This document shows positions 18,529-26,754 of a stretch of 64,000 nucleotides of DNA, in pieces. Origin of the DNA: Clostridium beijerinckii (GTDB lineage Bacteria > Bacillota > Clostridia > Clostridiales > Clostridiaceae); NCBI RefSeq assembly GCF_036699995.1, contig NZ_CP144906.1, positions 2,046,001 to 2,110,000 on the forward strand, read 5' to 3'. Position numbers and translations under genes: made by a program. Each line of letters begins with the position of its first letter. The stretch's first letter is position 1. The notes below the pieces were generated by a model. That model saw only the letters and a list, made by a program, of their open reading frames with translations, was not told the origin of the DNA and did not search any database.

Positions 18529-18557
18529 AGAGCCAGGAATAAAATCTTGGCTCTTTT
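18529..18557 (+). terminator. Terminator after the SDR gene
   Basis: A stem of about 10 bp (AGAGCCAGGA / TCTTGGCTCT) with a short A-rich loop is followed by TTTTGATTT. It sits 180 bp past the stop codon. Confidence 0.8.
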
Positions 18558-18754
18558 GATTTAAGTAACGTTTCCATAGAAAGTAAAATATATTAATGAA
18601 AAATGCTAAAAGAATAATACTAGCATTTATGTTTGCGGAAACTATAGATTAAAATATACTATTTATCAACAGAAGATAGTAGTTAGAGTTATGGCATCAA
18701 ATAGATAGGTATATATGTAATGCTGGTTTGAAAGGTAAAATAAAATAAAAAATC

Positions 18755-18783
18755 TTGACTACACATAGATGAATATCTATACT
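18755..18783 (+). promoter_or_regulatory. arsR promoter (sigma-A type)
   Basis: The -35 TTGACT at 18755-18760, a 17-bp spacer and the -10 TATACT at 18778-18783 form a near-consensus vegetative promoter. It lies 48 nt before the GTG start of the ArsR-type gene. Confidence 0.75.
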
Positions 18784-18795
18784 ATATACATAGAT
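18765..18795. promoter_or_regulatory. Candidate ArsR operator
   Basis: ATAGAT (18765-18770) and ATCTAT (18775-18780) form an inverted repeat with a 4-nt centre that overlaps the spacer and -10 element. A third ATAGAT lies at 18790-18795. Position and symmetry fit an autoregulated ArsR/SmtB repressor site. Confidence 0.5.
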
Positions 18796-18830
18796 TAATA
18801 AAATGGTTAATATTGAAAAAGGAGTTAAAT

Positions 18831-19154
18831 GTGTGTAAGAAATATGATAAGAATGGAAGAATTTTAAAGGCACTTTCAGATCCTAATAGGCTCAAAATAA
18901 TAGACTTATTATCTTGTGGAGAAAAATGTGCGTGCGAGATATTAGAGAGTTTTAAATTTACACAACCTACCTTATCTCATCATATGAAGGTATTAATAGA
19001 TTGTGGATTGGTTAAAGCAAGAAAAGATGGAATTTGGAACTTGTACAAGTTAGACACAAATAATTGTAATAGATTAGTGTTGTTTTTACTTAATCTAATT
19101 ACAGAAAATGAGGATTGTACACAAAATGATAAGAAAAATGAAGATTTTAATTAA
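18831..19154 (+). CDS. ArsR/SmtB family metal-responsive repressor
   Basis: A 107-aa winged-helix regulator. The DNA-recognition helix is in TQPTLSHHMKVLIDCGLV, followed by the wing KDGIWNLYKL. The segment with Cys29, Cys33 and Cys35 (SCGEKCACEILESF) resembles the ELCVCDL metal/metalloid site on helix 3 of ArsR and CadC, so it probably senses As(III), Sb(III) or a soft metal. I chose the GTG at 18831 because AAGGAG ends 6 nt upstream; the TTG at 18813 overlaps that site. It heads a likely three-gene unit with the MATE exporter (96 bp on) and gshF. No arsenite pump or arsenate reductase is adjacent. Confidence 0.9.
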   Translation: MCKKYDKNGRILKALSDPNRLKIIDLLSCGEKCACEILESFKFTQPTLSHHMKVLIDCGLVKARKDGIWNLYKLDTNNCNRLVLFLLNLITENEDCTQNDKKNEDFN

Positions 19155-19250
19155 AAGTTAATATGAAAGTACGATTTTGTTAACCTTTATAATATATTAA
19201 ATATAATGTACTTATTAAAAATAATAAAAATTTATAAAAACGGAGATGAA

Positions 19251-20564
19251 ATGAAACAAATTGATTTAACTAAAGGAAAAACACTGAATGTTCTAACAAG
19301 ATTATCAGTACCAATAATGGGAAGTTCATTACTACAATTTACATATAATCTAGTTGATATGCTGTGGGTTGGCGGACTTGGAAGCAATGCTGTCGCAAGT
19401 GTTGGATCAGCAAGCTTTTTTGTAGGTCTTGGATATTCCATAAATTCATTAGTAGTTATAGGAACAGGAATAAAAGTTGCGCATGCTATAGGTAAAAAAG
19501 AAGAGAATGAGATAAAAGAATATATTAATGCAGGCCTTTTAATTAATGCAGCAATGTCGTTTATTTTTGGATTTATACTTATAATATTAGGAAGAGCACT
19601 TATAAATTTTTTAAATATTAATGATATCGTAGTTGAAAAAGGTGCATATGATTTTTTACTTTTCAGTGGGCCTACAATAATTTTTGCATTTTTTAATCTT
19701 TTATATGCAAGAATATTGGGGAGTTTTGGGAATAATAGATTAGCATTTAATATAAATGTTGTAGGAGTAGTTGCAAATATAATATTAGACCCGATTTTTA
19801 TTTATGCTGTAAAACTAGGAGTTGAAGGAGCAGCAATTGCAACAATGATTGCTAATATTATAATGTTTTTGTTATATTTATTTAGATCATCGGGAACACT
19901 TAGGTATAATTTTAGTGTAAAAATTGATTATAATAAGATAAAGGAAATAATAATTTTAGGATTTCCTATGGCTATACAAAGAATTTTATTTACTATAATA
20001 AATATATTTCTTGCAAAAATAATAGCTATATTTGGATCAGATGCAATAGCAGCTCAAAAAATAGGACTTCAAATTGAATCTATTACATATATGGTTATTG
20101 GTGGTCTTCATGGTGCGATAGCTGCATTTACAGGTCAAAATTTTGGAGCAAAAAAATATAAAAGAATTAAAGAAGGATATAATACAGCACTTAGGATAGG
20201 AATTATATACTCTCTTCTTATGGCATTTATATTCATGTTTTTTAGTACACCATTTGTTAAATTATTTGTTAAAGATCAGCAAACAATTGCAATAGCGAAT
20301 ATGTACTTGCAAGTAGTAGCATTTTCTCAATTATTTAGTACTACAGAAACTGTATCTAATGGATTATTTACAGGTATAGGAAAACCTAAAATATCTTCAA
20401 TTATAAGCGTTATATTTACAGCACTACGAATACCAATGGCTTTAGCTTTAATAAAACCATTTGGGTTAAATGGTATTTGGATAAGTATTTCTATATCGAG
20501 TATTCTAAAAGGAAGTGTAGCTTATATATTATATATAATTGAGGTGAAAAGAAAATATAAATAG
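19251..20564 (+). CDS. MATE family efflux transporter
   Basis: A 437-aa membrane protein of the MOP superfamily with about 12 hydrophobic segments in two matching halves. The N-terminus IDLTKGKTLNVLTRLSVPIMG and the blocks LVDMLWVGGLGSNAVASV and QNFGAKKYKRIKEGYN are typical MATE sequence. It exports cationic drugs or metabolites with Na+ or H+. I chose the ATG at 19251, preceded by GGAG with 5-nt spacing; an in-frame ATG at 19206 has no site. It lies between an ArsR-type repressor and gshF (45 bp on), which suggests metal- or electrophile-induced export, but substrate is unknown. Confidence 0.93.
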   Translation: MKQIDLTKGKTLNVLTRLSVPIMGSSLLQFTYNLVDMLWVGGLGSNAVASVGSASFFVGLGYSINSLVVIGTGIKVAHAIGKKEENEIKEYINAGLLINAAMSFIFGFILIILGRALINFLNINDIVVEKGAYDFLLFSGPTIIFAFFNLLYARILGSFGNNRLAFNINVVGVVANIILDPIFIYAVKLGVEGAAIATMIANIIMFLLYLFRSSGTLRYNFSVKIDYNKIKEIIILGFPMAIQRILFTIINIFLAKIIAIFGSDAIAAQKIGLQIESITYMVIGGLHGAIAAFTGQNFGAKKYKRIKEGYNTALRIGIIYSLLMAFIFMFFSTPFVKLFVKDQQTIAIANMYLQVVAFSQLFSTTETVSNGLFTGIGKPKISSIISVIFTALRIPMALALIKPFGLNGIWISISISSILKGSVAYILYIIEVKRKYK

Positions 20565-20609
20565 AAATTAATAAAATATATAGATAAAATTTATATGGGG
20601 AGGCAGTCA

Positions 20610-22958
20610 ATGTTAAATGAACTTAAAGAATTATTTACACCTTTTGAGTTATTAAAAGGTAATTATGGTATAGAAAGAGAAAGTTTAAGAGTAAATAATA
20701 AAGGGGAGTTATCAGTTAAAAGACATCCAGCAGTGTTTGGTGAGAAAGTGGAAAACAAATATATAACTACAGATTTTGCTGAAAGTCAAATAGAAGTTAT
20801 AACACCACCATTTAAAAATATAGAGGAAACTTATAATTTTTCTAAAGTGCTATATGATATTGTTGCAATGGAAACTGAGGATGAATACTTATGGCCACAG
20901 TCTATGCCGGGAATAGTACCTACCGATGATAAAATTAGAATTGCAGAATATGGTGATAATGAAAAAGGTAGGGAAGCTAGACGTTACAGAGAAAATTTAA
21001 TAAAAAAATATGGGGGCAAAAAACAGCTTATATGTGGGATCCATTATAATTTTTCCTTTGATGATGATTTCTTGAAAAAGTTATACTGTTTATATGAAAG
21101 ACAGAACACTTATAAGCTTTTCAATGGAATATTTAGTAAAAATAGGAAATTGGGATACAAGGAGTTTAAAAATAACTTATACTTAAAGGTTACAAGAAAT
21201 TACTTGAGGTATAGGTGGATTATTATATATCTTTTAGGAGCAAGTGGAGTTGTTGACAAAAGCTATATGGGACCTTGTATGAATTCATCTAAGGAAATTG
21301 CACATGATAGTTTTTCAAATGAAGGGGCTTTGTCTTATAGAAATAGTGAGTGTGGATATAAGAATAAAATAGATCTATATCCTAGTTATAATTCTGTTGA
21401 TGAGCATATTGAAAGTTTAAGGAGATTTGTAAGCGATAAGCTTATAGGAAGTCATAAAGAATTATATAGCTGTGTAAGGCTAAAACCAAAAGATCCAAGT
21501 GATTTCTTTAATTCTCTTGGCAAAGATGGAATCCAATATCTAGAATATAGAAGTATTGATATTAATCCTTTTGAAAAAGGAGGAATAAGCTTAGATGATC
21601 TTTATTTTCTTCAAATATTTAATTTGTTTTTGCTAATTAATGAAGAAACTGACTACGATAGATGGCAGGAAGAGGGAACAGAAAACCAAAATATAATTTC
21701 AAAACTAGGACAAAAAGATGTTTTATTAAAGAAAGATGGAGAGCTTATTTCCAAAGAGACTTGGGGATTAGAAATATTAAATAATATAAGAGATATTAAT
21801 GATAAATTGAATCTTGGCAAAGAAAGAATTATTGACTTGATGATCGAAAAAATTAAGAATAATCAACTAACATACGCTTATAAAATTGAAAAAAAAGTAA
21901 AAGAAGAAGGATATATCAATGCCCATTTAGATATAGCACAGAAATATAAAGAAGATTCTTATAAAAACAGATTTAAATTGGAAGGATATGAAGAATTAGA
22001 GCTATCCACTCAAATATTAATGAAAGAAGCCATTAAAAGAGGAGTAGAAGTTGAAGTTTTGGATAAATCCGAAAATTTCATATCACTTAGAAAGAATAAT
22101 AAAGTAGAGTATATTAAGCAAGCAACTAAAACATCAAAAGATAGTTATATAACTGCTTTAATTATGGAGAATAAGAGTGTAACTAAAAAGGTTCTTTCTG
22201 ATAGTGGCATTAAAGTTCCAAAAGGAATTGAGGTAAATTCAATAGATGAGTCTTTTAATATAGTAAAAGAATTTACTAAAAAGCCAGTTGTTATTAAACC
22301 AAAATCAACAAATTTTGGGATAGGCATAAGCATATTTAAAGAAGGTGCCGATGAAGAGAGTATTAAAAAGGCTTTTGAACTCGCATTTAAATATGATAAT
22401 ACAGTCCTCATAGAAGAATTTGTTAAGGGAAAAGAATATCGTTTTTTAGTTATAGACGGTAAAGTGGCAGGAATACTTCATAGAGTTCCTGCTAATGTTA
22501 AAGGGGATGGAGTCAGTTCTATTAAGGAACTAGTGGAAATAAAGAATCAGGATCCGTTAAGAGGCCATCACTATGTAACACCACTTGAAAAGATAATTTT
22601 AGATGAAAGTGCAGAATTATTTTTAGAGCAACAAAATAAAGATTTTAATTATATCCCTGAAGAAGACGAAATTGTTTATCTAAGAGAAAATTCAAACATA
22701 AGCACTGGCGGAGATAGTATAGATTATACTGATAGTATTCCTGAAAAGTTTAAAAGAATAGCTGTAAATGCAGCCGATGCTGTCAACGCAAGAATTTGTG
22801 GAGTTGACATGATGCTTGAAAATTTTAATGACGAAAATTCTAATTACTCAATAATTGAACTTAATTTTAATCCTGCAATTCATATTCATTGCTATCCTTA
22901 TAAAGGTATGGAAAGAGAAATTGGTGTAGAAATATTAAGGGTATTAAACTTCGTTTAA
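20610..22958 (+). CDS. gshF: Bifunctional glutamate-cysteine ligase / glutathione synthetase
   Basis: A 782-aa GshF (GshAB), full length. Residues about 1-450 are the glutamate-cysteine ligase (NYGIERESLRVN near the start, TDFAESQIEVITPP, SYMGPCMNSS), and about 470-780 are an ATP-grasp glutathione synthetase domain (PVVIKPKSTNFGIGIS, VLIEEFVKGKEYRFLVIDG, IIELNFNPAIHIHCYP). Together they make glutathione from Glu, Cys and Gly in two ATP-dependent steps. I chose the ATG at 20610, since GGGGAGG lies 6 nt upstream and overlaps the alternative ATG at 20595. It follows the MATE gene by 45 bp and ends at a terminator. Glyoxalase I at 57 kb could use its product. Confidence 0.95.
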   Translation: MLNELKELFTPFELLKGNYGIERESLRVNNKGELSVKRHPAVFGEKVENKYITTDFAESQIEVITPPFKNIEETYNFSKVLYDIVAMETEDEYLWPQSMPGIVPTDDKIRIAEYGDNEKGREARRYRENLIKKYGGKKQLICGIHYNFSFDDDFLKKLYCLYERQNTYKLFNGIFSKNRKLGYKEFKNNLYLKVTRNYLRYRWIIIYLLGASGVVDKSYMGPCMNSSKEIAHDSFSNEGALSYRNSECGYKNKIDLYPSYNSVDEHIESLRRFVSDKLIGSHKELYSCVRLKPKDPSDFFNSLGKDGIQYLEYRSIDINPFEKGGISLDDLYFLQIFNLFLLINEETDYDRWQEEGTENQNIISKLGQKDVLLKKDGELISKETWGLEILNNIRDINDKLNLGKERIIDLMIEKIKNNQLTYAYKIEKKVKEEGYINAHLDIAQKYKEDSYKNRFKLEGYEELELSTQILMKEAIKRGVEVEVLDKSENFISLRKNNKVEYIKQATKTSKDSYITALIMENKSVTKKVLSDSGIKVPKGIEVNSIDESFNIVKEFTKKPVVIKPKSTNFGIGISIFKEGADEESIKKAFELAFKYDNTVLIEEFVKGKEYRFLVIDGKVAGILHRVPANVKGDGVSSIKELVEIKNQDPLRGHHYVTPLEKIILDESAELFLEQQNKDFNYIPEEDEIVYLRENSNISTGGDSIDYTDSIPEKFKRIAVNAADAVNARICGVDMMLENFNDENSNYSIIELNFNPAIHIHCYPYKGMEREIGVEILRVLNFV

Positions 22959-22977
22959 AATATATAAATATAAAAAT

Positions 22978-23008
22978 AAGGGAAGCTCTCAAAAGAGCTC
23001 CCTTTAAT
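22978..23008. terminator. Terminator between gshF and the convergent DUF4489-like gene
   Basis: A stem of about 11 bp with one bulged A (AAGGGAAGCTCT / AGAGCTCCCTT) and a 4-nt loop is followed by TTTAATAT. On the minus strand CTTATTTTTA follows, so it can serve both genes. Confidence 0.8.
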
Positions 23009-23022
23009 ATAATTAGCTATAA

Positions 23023-23592
23023 TTATAGAGATTCAACAGCTAAAGCTGATAATACTGCATTAGTTATAGTTAATCCAGCTGTTACAGCAATTAAGCTAGT
23101 TGGCTCAAGTTGAACTGTATAAGTTGTATTAGCATAAGCTGGATTGCAATCACAAAATTGAAAACTAAATGATTCAGATTCTAAGACACTAACTGTTTCA
23201 GCGAAAGTAAATGTTCCACCGATTGGTTGAGGAGCTCCATCACCAACTGTTTTTATTAGTGTGAAATTTAAATTTACTAAAATATCTACAGGTAAAGAAA
23301 TTATGCTAGTAAATGTTAAAAGCACTTTAGGATTACACATATTAGTAGTATCTATAGAGACACTAGCTACAGGTATAGGTCTAGATAATGGTGTTGAAAT
23401 TATAGGCAATGGTCCAACTCCACCAGAACCAACATTTAGTAAAGCTCTACCAGGTTCTGGAGCACGATTGTAGCATCTGCAACTAGGGCGATTGTCAGAA
23501 TAAGTGTAGCTAGGACGATTGTCGGAATAATTGCAGCTAGGACGAGTATCGTAGCAATCATAATCATGTTCATTTTCACAAATAATATTCAT
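23023..23592 (-). CDS. DUF4489-like protein with Cys/Tyr-rich repeat N-terminus
   Basis: A 189-aa protein. The N-terminal 45 residues hold an imperfect repeat of the unit YSDNRPS with Cys or Tyr at the edges (CNYSDNRPSYTYSDNRPSCR). Residues 50-189 are beta-rich (PVASVSIDTTNMCNPKVLL, FTFAETVSVLESESFSFQFCDC) and resemble DUF4489 proteins, which are common in Clostridium and probably spore-surface proteins. There is no signal peptide. The start has GGAGG about 7 nt upstream. It converges on gshF and shares a terminator. Family call is from memory of the fold pattern; the spore-surface role is inference. Confidence 0.75.
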   Translation of the reverse strand: MNIICENEHDYDCYDTRPSCNYSDNRPSYTYSDNRPSCRCYNRAPEPGRALLNVGSGGVGPLPIISTPLSRPIPVASVSIDTTNMCNPKVLLTFTSIISLPVDILVNLNFTLIKTVGDGAPQPIGGTFTFAETVSVLESESFSFQFCDCNPAYANTTYTVQLEPTSLIAVTAGLTITNAVLSALAVESL

Positions 23593-23817
23593 AAATTACC
23601 TCCATACTATCATAAGTTTATCAAGTTTTTCTCCGTATAATTTAGTTGTAAGAGATTCTTTTTATATTATATTGTATGAGAAATATATAAAAATGTGATG
23701 TATTAGAAAATCTAATATTTTATAAATTTTTATGAGTATAATGATTAAATGCAAAGGTATTTATATTTTAGGAATATACAAATTTAACTGATAATTTAAA
23801 AGATGAGGTGTAACTCA

Positions 23818-24477
23818 ATGATAAAGAATGATTATATGAAAGAGATAGAAAATACTTTAACATTAACAAATGAAGAAGTAAGAAAGGATATAGTAAATGG
23901 TGATATAGGAGAAGCTAAAGAAAAAATAAATAAAAAACTTAAGGCTCTCGTAGGAATCGATATAGGAACTATAGACATATTTTCTTTCAGTAGTATAGAA
24001 AGTTTTATAGGTAAAGAAACGCATTATAATGCAGAAAAATTTATAGCATTTGGAAGTCTTATGAAACTTCAAGGACTAATTAGTGATAAGGAAAATAATG
24101 AAAGTGCCAAAATTCAATATTATGAAAAATCATTAGAAGGTTTTTATAAAGCTTATACTGAAGATGATGAGATAAATGAGAAATATCTTTATGAAGCAGC
24201 AGAAGTAGCGGATGAATTAATTAATTATGAACTTTCCTTAGACTTAGACAAGAAAATCTTTAGAATATATGAACTGACCAATAAGCTTGATAGAGCAGAG
24301 GATACCTTATTTTACATTCTTAGAAAGACTCATAATGATGGTAGCATTATCTTAGAAGGAATTAAATTTTACAATAGACTTAAAGAAAAAGATTACGATG
24401 AATTAACGGAAGGTAATCTTCCTATAGAGGAAGTTAAAGATGGAATTTTGGAGCTTGAAAGAAGATTAGGTTTATAA
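23818..24477 (+). CDS. Conserved protein of unknown function (219 aa, helical)
   Basis: I do not recognise it firmly. It is an acidic, almost entirely helical soluble protein with TPR-like spacing of Tyr and Leu (KIQYYEKSLEGFYKAYTEDDEINEKYLYEAAEVADEL). The opening MIKNDYMKEIENTL resembles DUF6483-type proteins, a weak lead. I chose the ATG at 23818 because GAGGTG lies 7 nt upstream; that site overlaps the alternative ATG at 23803. No cofactor motif is visible. The next gene, also unknown, follows after 120 bp with no terminator between. Confidence 0.75.
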   Translation: MIKNDYMKEIENTLTLTNEEVRKDIVNGDIGEAKEKINKKLKALVGIDIGTIDIFSFSSIESFIGKETHYNAEKFIAFGSLMKLQGLISDKENNESAKIQYYEKSLEGFYKAYTEDDEINEKYLYEAAEVADELINYELSLDLDKKIFRIYELTNKLDRAEDTLFYILRKTHNDGSIILEGIKFYNRLKEKDYDELTEGNLPIEEVKDGILELERRLGL

Positions 24478-24598
24478 ATCTTTGTTAAATACAACTGGGT
24501 AAATTATGTAGTTAAAATTACTTGCTATTTGTATCATAGGAACATTGCTAAAAATAAATAATATAATGATAAAAAGCAATTATAATCTAGAGGAAACT

Positions 24599-25123
24599 AT
24601 GGAATTTAAGGGATGGAATGATTTTGAGAATCTAGCGAGAGCATGTGGATATAGTAGTTGCGGTAAAAATGACAATGGAGATAACATAGAGGATGAGTTT
24701 GAAAATTCAGAATGTAGAGATATTCCAAACGGATTTCAAGATGTAGATCCACAGCTATTTATTCTTATAGGAGAGATATTAGGAAATATATTATCAGGAA
24801 GGCTTCCGTTCAATGTTCAAAATGCATTAGGAAATTGGTTACAGTTAGTTGGTCAAGTAATAGAGACATATAATGCCCAACAGCAATACTTCCAAGGAGG
24901 ACCAGGAAGATACTTTGATCCTAAAAATTATAATGTAAGTAATACGTTTTGTAGTACTTCGCAAAATACTACCTCAAGCAAAAATAAATCTAATAAATCA
25001 ACAAATGATATTAAGAAGAAAAATTCAGAAGATGACATGGATAGTAAGATAAACCATTTGGAATTATCCTTAAATGATTTAAGAGAAGAGATAAAAGCGA
25101 TTAAAAAATTACTAGAAAAATAA
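24599..25123 (+). CDS. Conserved protein of unknown function with C-terminal coiled coil
   Basis: A 174-aa protein I cannot name. The middle third is a distinctive Gln/Gly/Asn-rich block (PFNVQNALGNWLQLVGQ, then YNAQQQYFQGGPGRYF), followed by a Ser/Asn/Lys-rich linker and a C-terminal heptad stretch (INHLELSLNDLREEIKAIKKLLEK) likely to form a coiled coil. Two Cys are near the N-terminus and one later. There is no signal peptide. I chose the ATG at 24599, preceded by AGAGG with 5-nt spacing; upstream in-frame ATGs lack sites. Its last codons lie inside a palindromic terminator shared with the convergent gene. A structural or spore-layer role is possible but unproven. Confidence 0.72.
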   Translation: MEFKGWNDFENLARACGYSSCGKNDNGDNIEDEFENSECRDIPNGFQDVDPQLFILIGEILGNILSGRLPFNVQNALGNWLQLVGQVIETYNAQQQYFQGGPGRYFDPKNYNVSNTFCSTSQNTTSSKNKSNKSTNDIKKKNSEDDMDSKINHLELSLNDLREEIKAIKKLLEK

Positions 25124-25154
25124 TTAAATTAAATTATTTTTCTAGTAATTTTTC
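25102..25154. terminator. Bidirectional terminator overlapping both coding 3' ends
   Basis: A perfect palindrome of about 22 bp per arm (AAAAATTACTAG.. / ..CTAGTAATTTTT) with a loop of about 6 nt. It contains both stop codons of the convergent genes and provides a T-run in each direction. Confidence 0.88.
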
Positions 25155-25583
25155 TTTAACTTTTTTTAAATTTGTAACTTGTTTTGTTATAGTAGAGACA
25201 AATATTACTCCTAATGCCAATGTTCCAGCACTAGCTAATGTATTTAATCCTAATTCTACTGCACGGCTTATATTGCCACTTATTGTTTCGTACATTGTGT
25301 AATACATTCCAGAACCAGGAACTAGCGGAATAAGCGCACAAATTACCAAGGTGGTTACAGGAGTTTTTAAAAGCCTTGCACAAATTTCTGAATATATACT
25401 AAATAGTATTGAAGATATAAACAATGATAAGATATCGCCTACATAATTTTCTTTTAAATACAGATAAGAAAACCAACTTATAGCGCCACCTATAGATGCA
25501 AATATTAAATTCTTTCCTTTTATATTAAAAATTATTCCAAAGCCTAAGGATGCTAAAAACGAGACTGCAATTTGTGTTAGCAT
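25134..25583 (-). CDS. Threonine/serine exporter, small subunit (ThrE C-terminal type)
   Basis: A 149-aa membrane protein with about four or five hydrophobic segments. It corresponds to the C-terminal (DUF3815/ThrE_2) half of the ThrE exporter, with the motif ICALIPLVPGSGMYYTMYE. In Clostridium, ThrE is split into two proteins; the other half lies 65 bp upstream on the same strand. Together they export threonine and serine using the proton gradient. Its ribosome binding site is AGGAGG. The C-terminus is encoded within a palindromic terminator. Confidence 0.9.
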   Translation of the reverse strand: MLTQIAVSFLASLGFGIIFNIKGKNLIFASIGGAISWFSYLYLKENYVGDILSLFISSILFSIYSEICARLLKTPVTTLVICALIPLVPGSGMYYTMYETISGNISRAVELGLNTLASAGTLALGVIFVSTITKQVTNLKKVKEKLLEK

Positions 25584-25648
25584 AAAACCTCCTAAATATT
25601 ATGATAAAAAATGAAATATATTTTATTAGCTCATGATTGTGGTTAGAA

Positions 25649-26407
25649 TTAACCTAAGTTATTTATAAATAGGCTTAAAACTGCTCCAGTTCCAACAGCT
25701 ATAGAAACCGCAACTAAAAATGCTTCAGAGGCTTTTGTTATACCAGATAAAAAGTCACCGGCTATAGTATCTCTAATTGCATTAGTAATTGTGAGTCCAG
25801 GAACAAGAAGCATAATAGAACCTATAATAGTTTTATCTAAATTATTAGATAAATTTAATTTTATGAACGCTATAGCTAAAAAAGCACATAATCCTCCACT
25901 TAAAGAATTAGTGAAAAATTCGTTTATGTTTAATTTTTGACATATCACAACAATGATTTTTATTACTGCTCCTATTATGCTTGCAGAAATAAAATCCTTA
26001 AGGTTTCCACCAAACATAATGCTAAAGCATCCTGCACTAAGAGCAGACCATAATAAAGTGGTTAAGTTAGAGTACCTATGGCTATTGGATATGTTTGTAA
26101 GTTCCTTATTAAATTCATTCATATCAATAGTTTCTGTTTGTATTTTTCTAGAAAGATCGTTAACTAAATCTACTTTATGTAAATCAACACCTCTGGAAAT
26201 GATTCTTTGAACAAGAGTAGCAACCTCATCATAATAAGTTACTGTTACCATTATCCCTGTCGGTATTACAAAACTATCAACTGTATGAGCACCAAAGGCA
26301 GTACATATTCTACTAATAGTTTCTTCGACTCTATAAGTTTCAGCGCCACTTTCTAGCATTATTTTTCCGGCCAATGTAGATACTTTAAGTAATTTATTTA
26401 AGTCCAT
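25649..26407 (-). CDS. Threonine/serine exporter, large subunit (ThrE N-terminal type)
   Basis: A 252-aa protein. It has a soluble N-terminal part (LMESGAETYRVEETISRIC, the ThrE/DUF1212 signature; then DSFVIPTGIMVTV) and about five membrane segments after residue 115, ending with LVPGLTITNAIRDTIAGDFLSG. It pairs with the 149-aa protein downstream to form a complete ThrE-type exporter. The start has GGAG about 8 nt upstream. It is divergent from glyA, whose product consumes serine, so the locus may balance serine, threonine and glycine pools; that link is inference. Confidence 0.9.
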   Translation of the reverse strand: MDLNKLLKVSTLAGKIMLESGAETYRVEETISRICTAFGAHTVDSFVIPTGIMVTVTYYDEVATLVQRIISRGVDLHKVDLVNDLSRKIQTETIDMNEFNKELTNISNSHRYSNLTTLLWSALSAGCFSIMFGGNLKDFISASIIGAVIKIIVVICQKLNINEFFTNSLSGGLCAFLAIAFIKLNLSNNLDKTIIGSIMLLVPGLTITNAIRDTIAGDFLSGITKASEAFLVAVSIAVGTGAVLSLFINNLG

Positions 26408-26754
26408 AATTTTTTCTCCAATATATTTTTTATAACAAATGAATTATAGCACATAATAAATAATTCTTATAGGAGTAAGTTATATAATATTTAATAATGA
26501 AAGATTATATGTTATCAGAGGATAAAATCATTGGAAGTTAAGCATATTAATATAGTAGACTGAATCTATAAGATAATATAAAATATAACAAATTCTACTA
26601 AAGGCAATATAAAAATATAAAAAATAGTTGATAAATTTAGTAAGAAAACATATAATTTGAATATAAGTGAAACTCTTGTACATATTTTATACTATGTTAA
26701 AGTGATTTCTCGTGCCCGTTAGGGAACAAAAATATATTGGGGTGATTTATTAAG
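26408..26754. other. Divergent intergenic region, thrE to glyA
   Basis: This 347-bp A/T-rich region must hold the promoters of both directions. A short hairpin (CCC-GTTA-GGG near 26717) lies about 25 nt before the glyA ribosome binding site and is the only GC-rich element. I could not match it to a THF, ZTP, glycine or other known glyA-linked riboswitch. Confidence 0.45.

Larger units (their letters stand above)
18352..18830. other. Intergenic region with nested inverted repeats
   Basis: This region holds the SDR terminator (18529-18557) and the arsR promoter (18755-18783). Between them lies a nested pair of short inverted repeats: GTTTCC/GGAAAC at 18570-18575 and 18637-18642 enclosing AAATGCTA/TAGCATTT at 18601-18608 and 18621-18628. 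The nested repeats could fold as one RNA element, but no flanking promoter is evident. I see no ORF. Confidence 0.4.

Noticed and set aside
18570..18642. Small RNA gene
   Set aside because: Nested short inverted repeats exist, but I see no promoter before them and no T-run after them.
26700..26754. Riboswitch before glyA
   Set aside because: The only GC-rich element is a 3-bp CCC-GTTA-GGG hairpin, and I could not match THF, ZTP, glycine or SAM consensus features.
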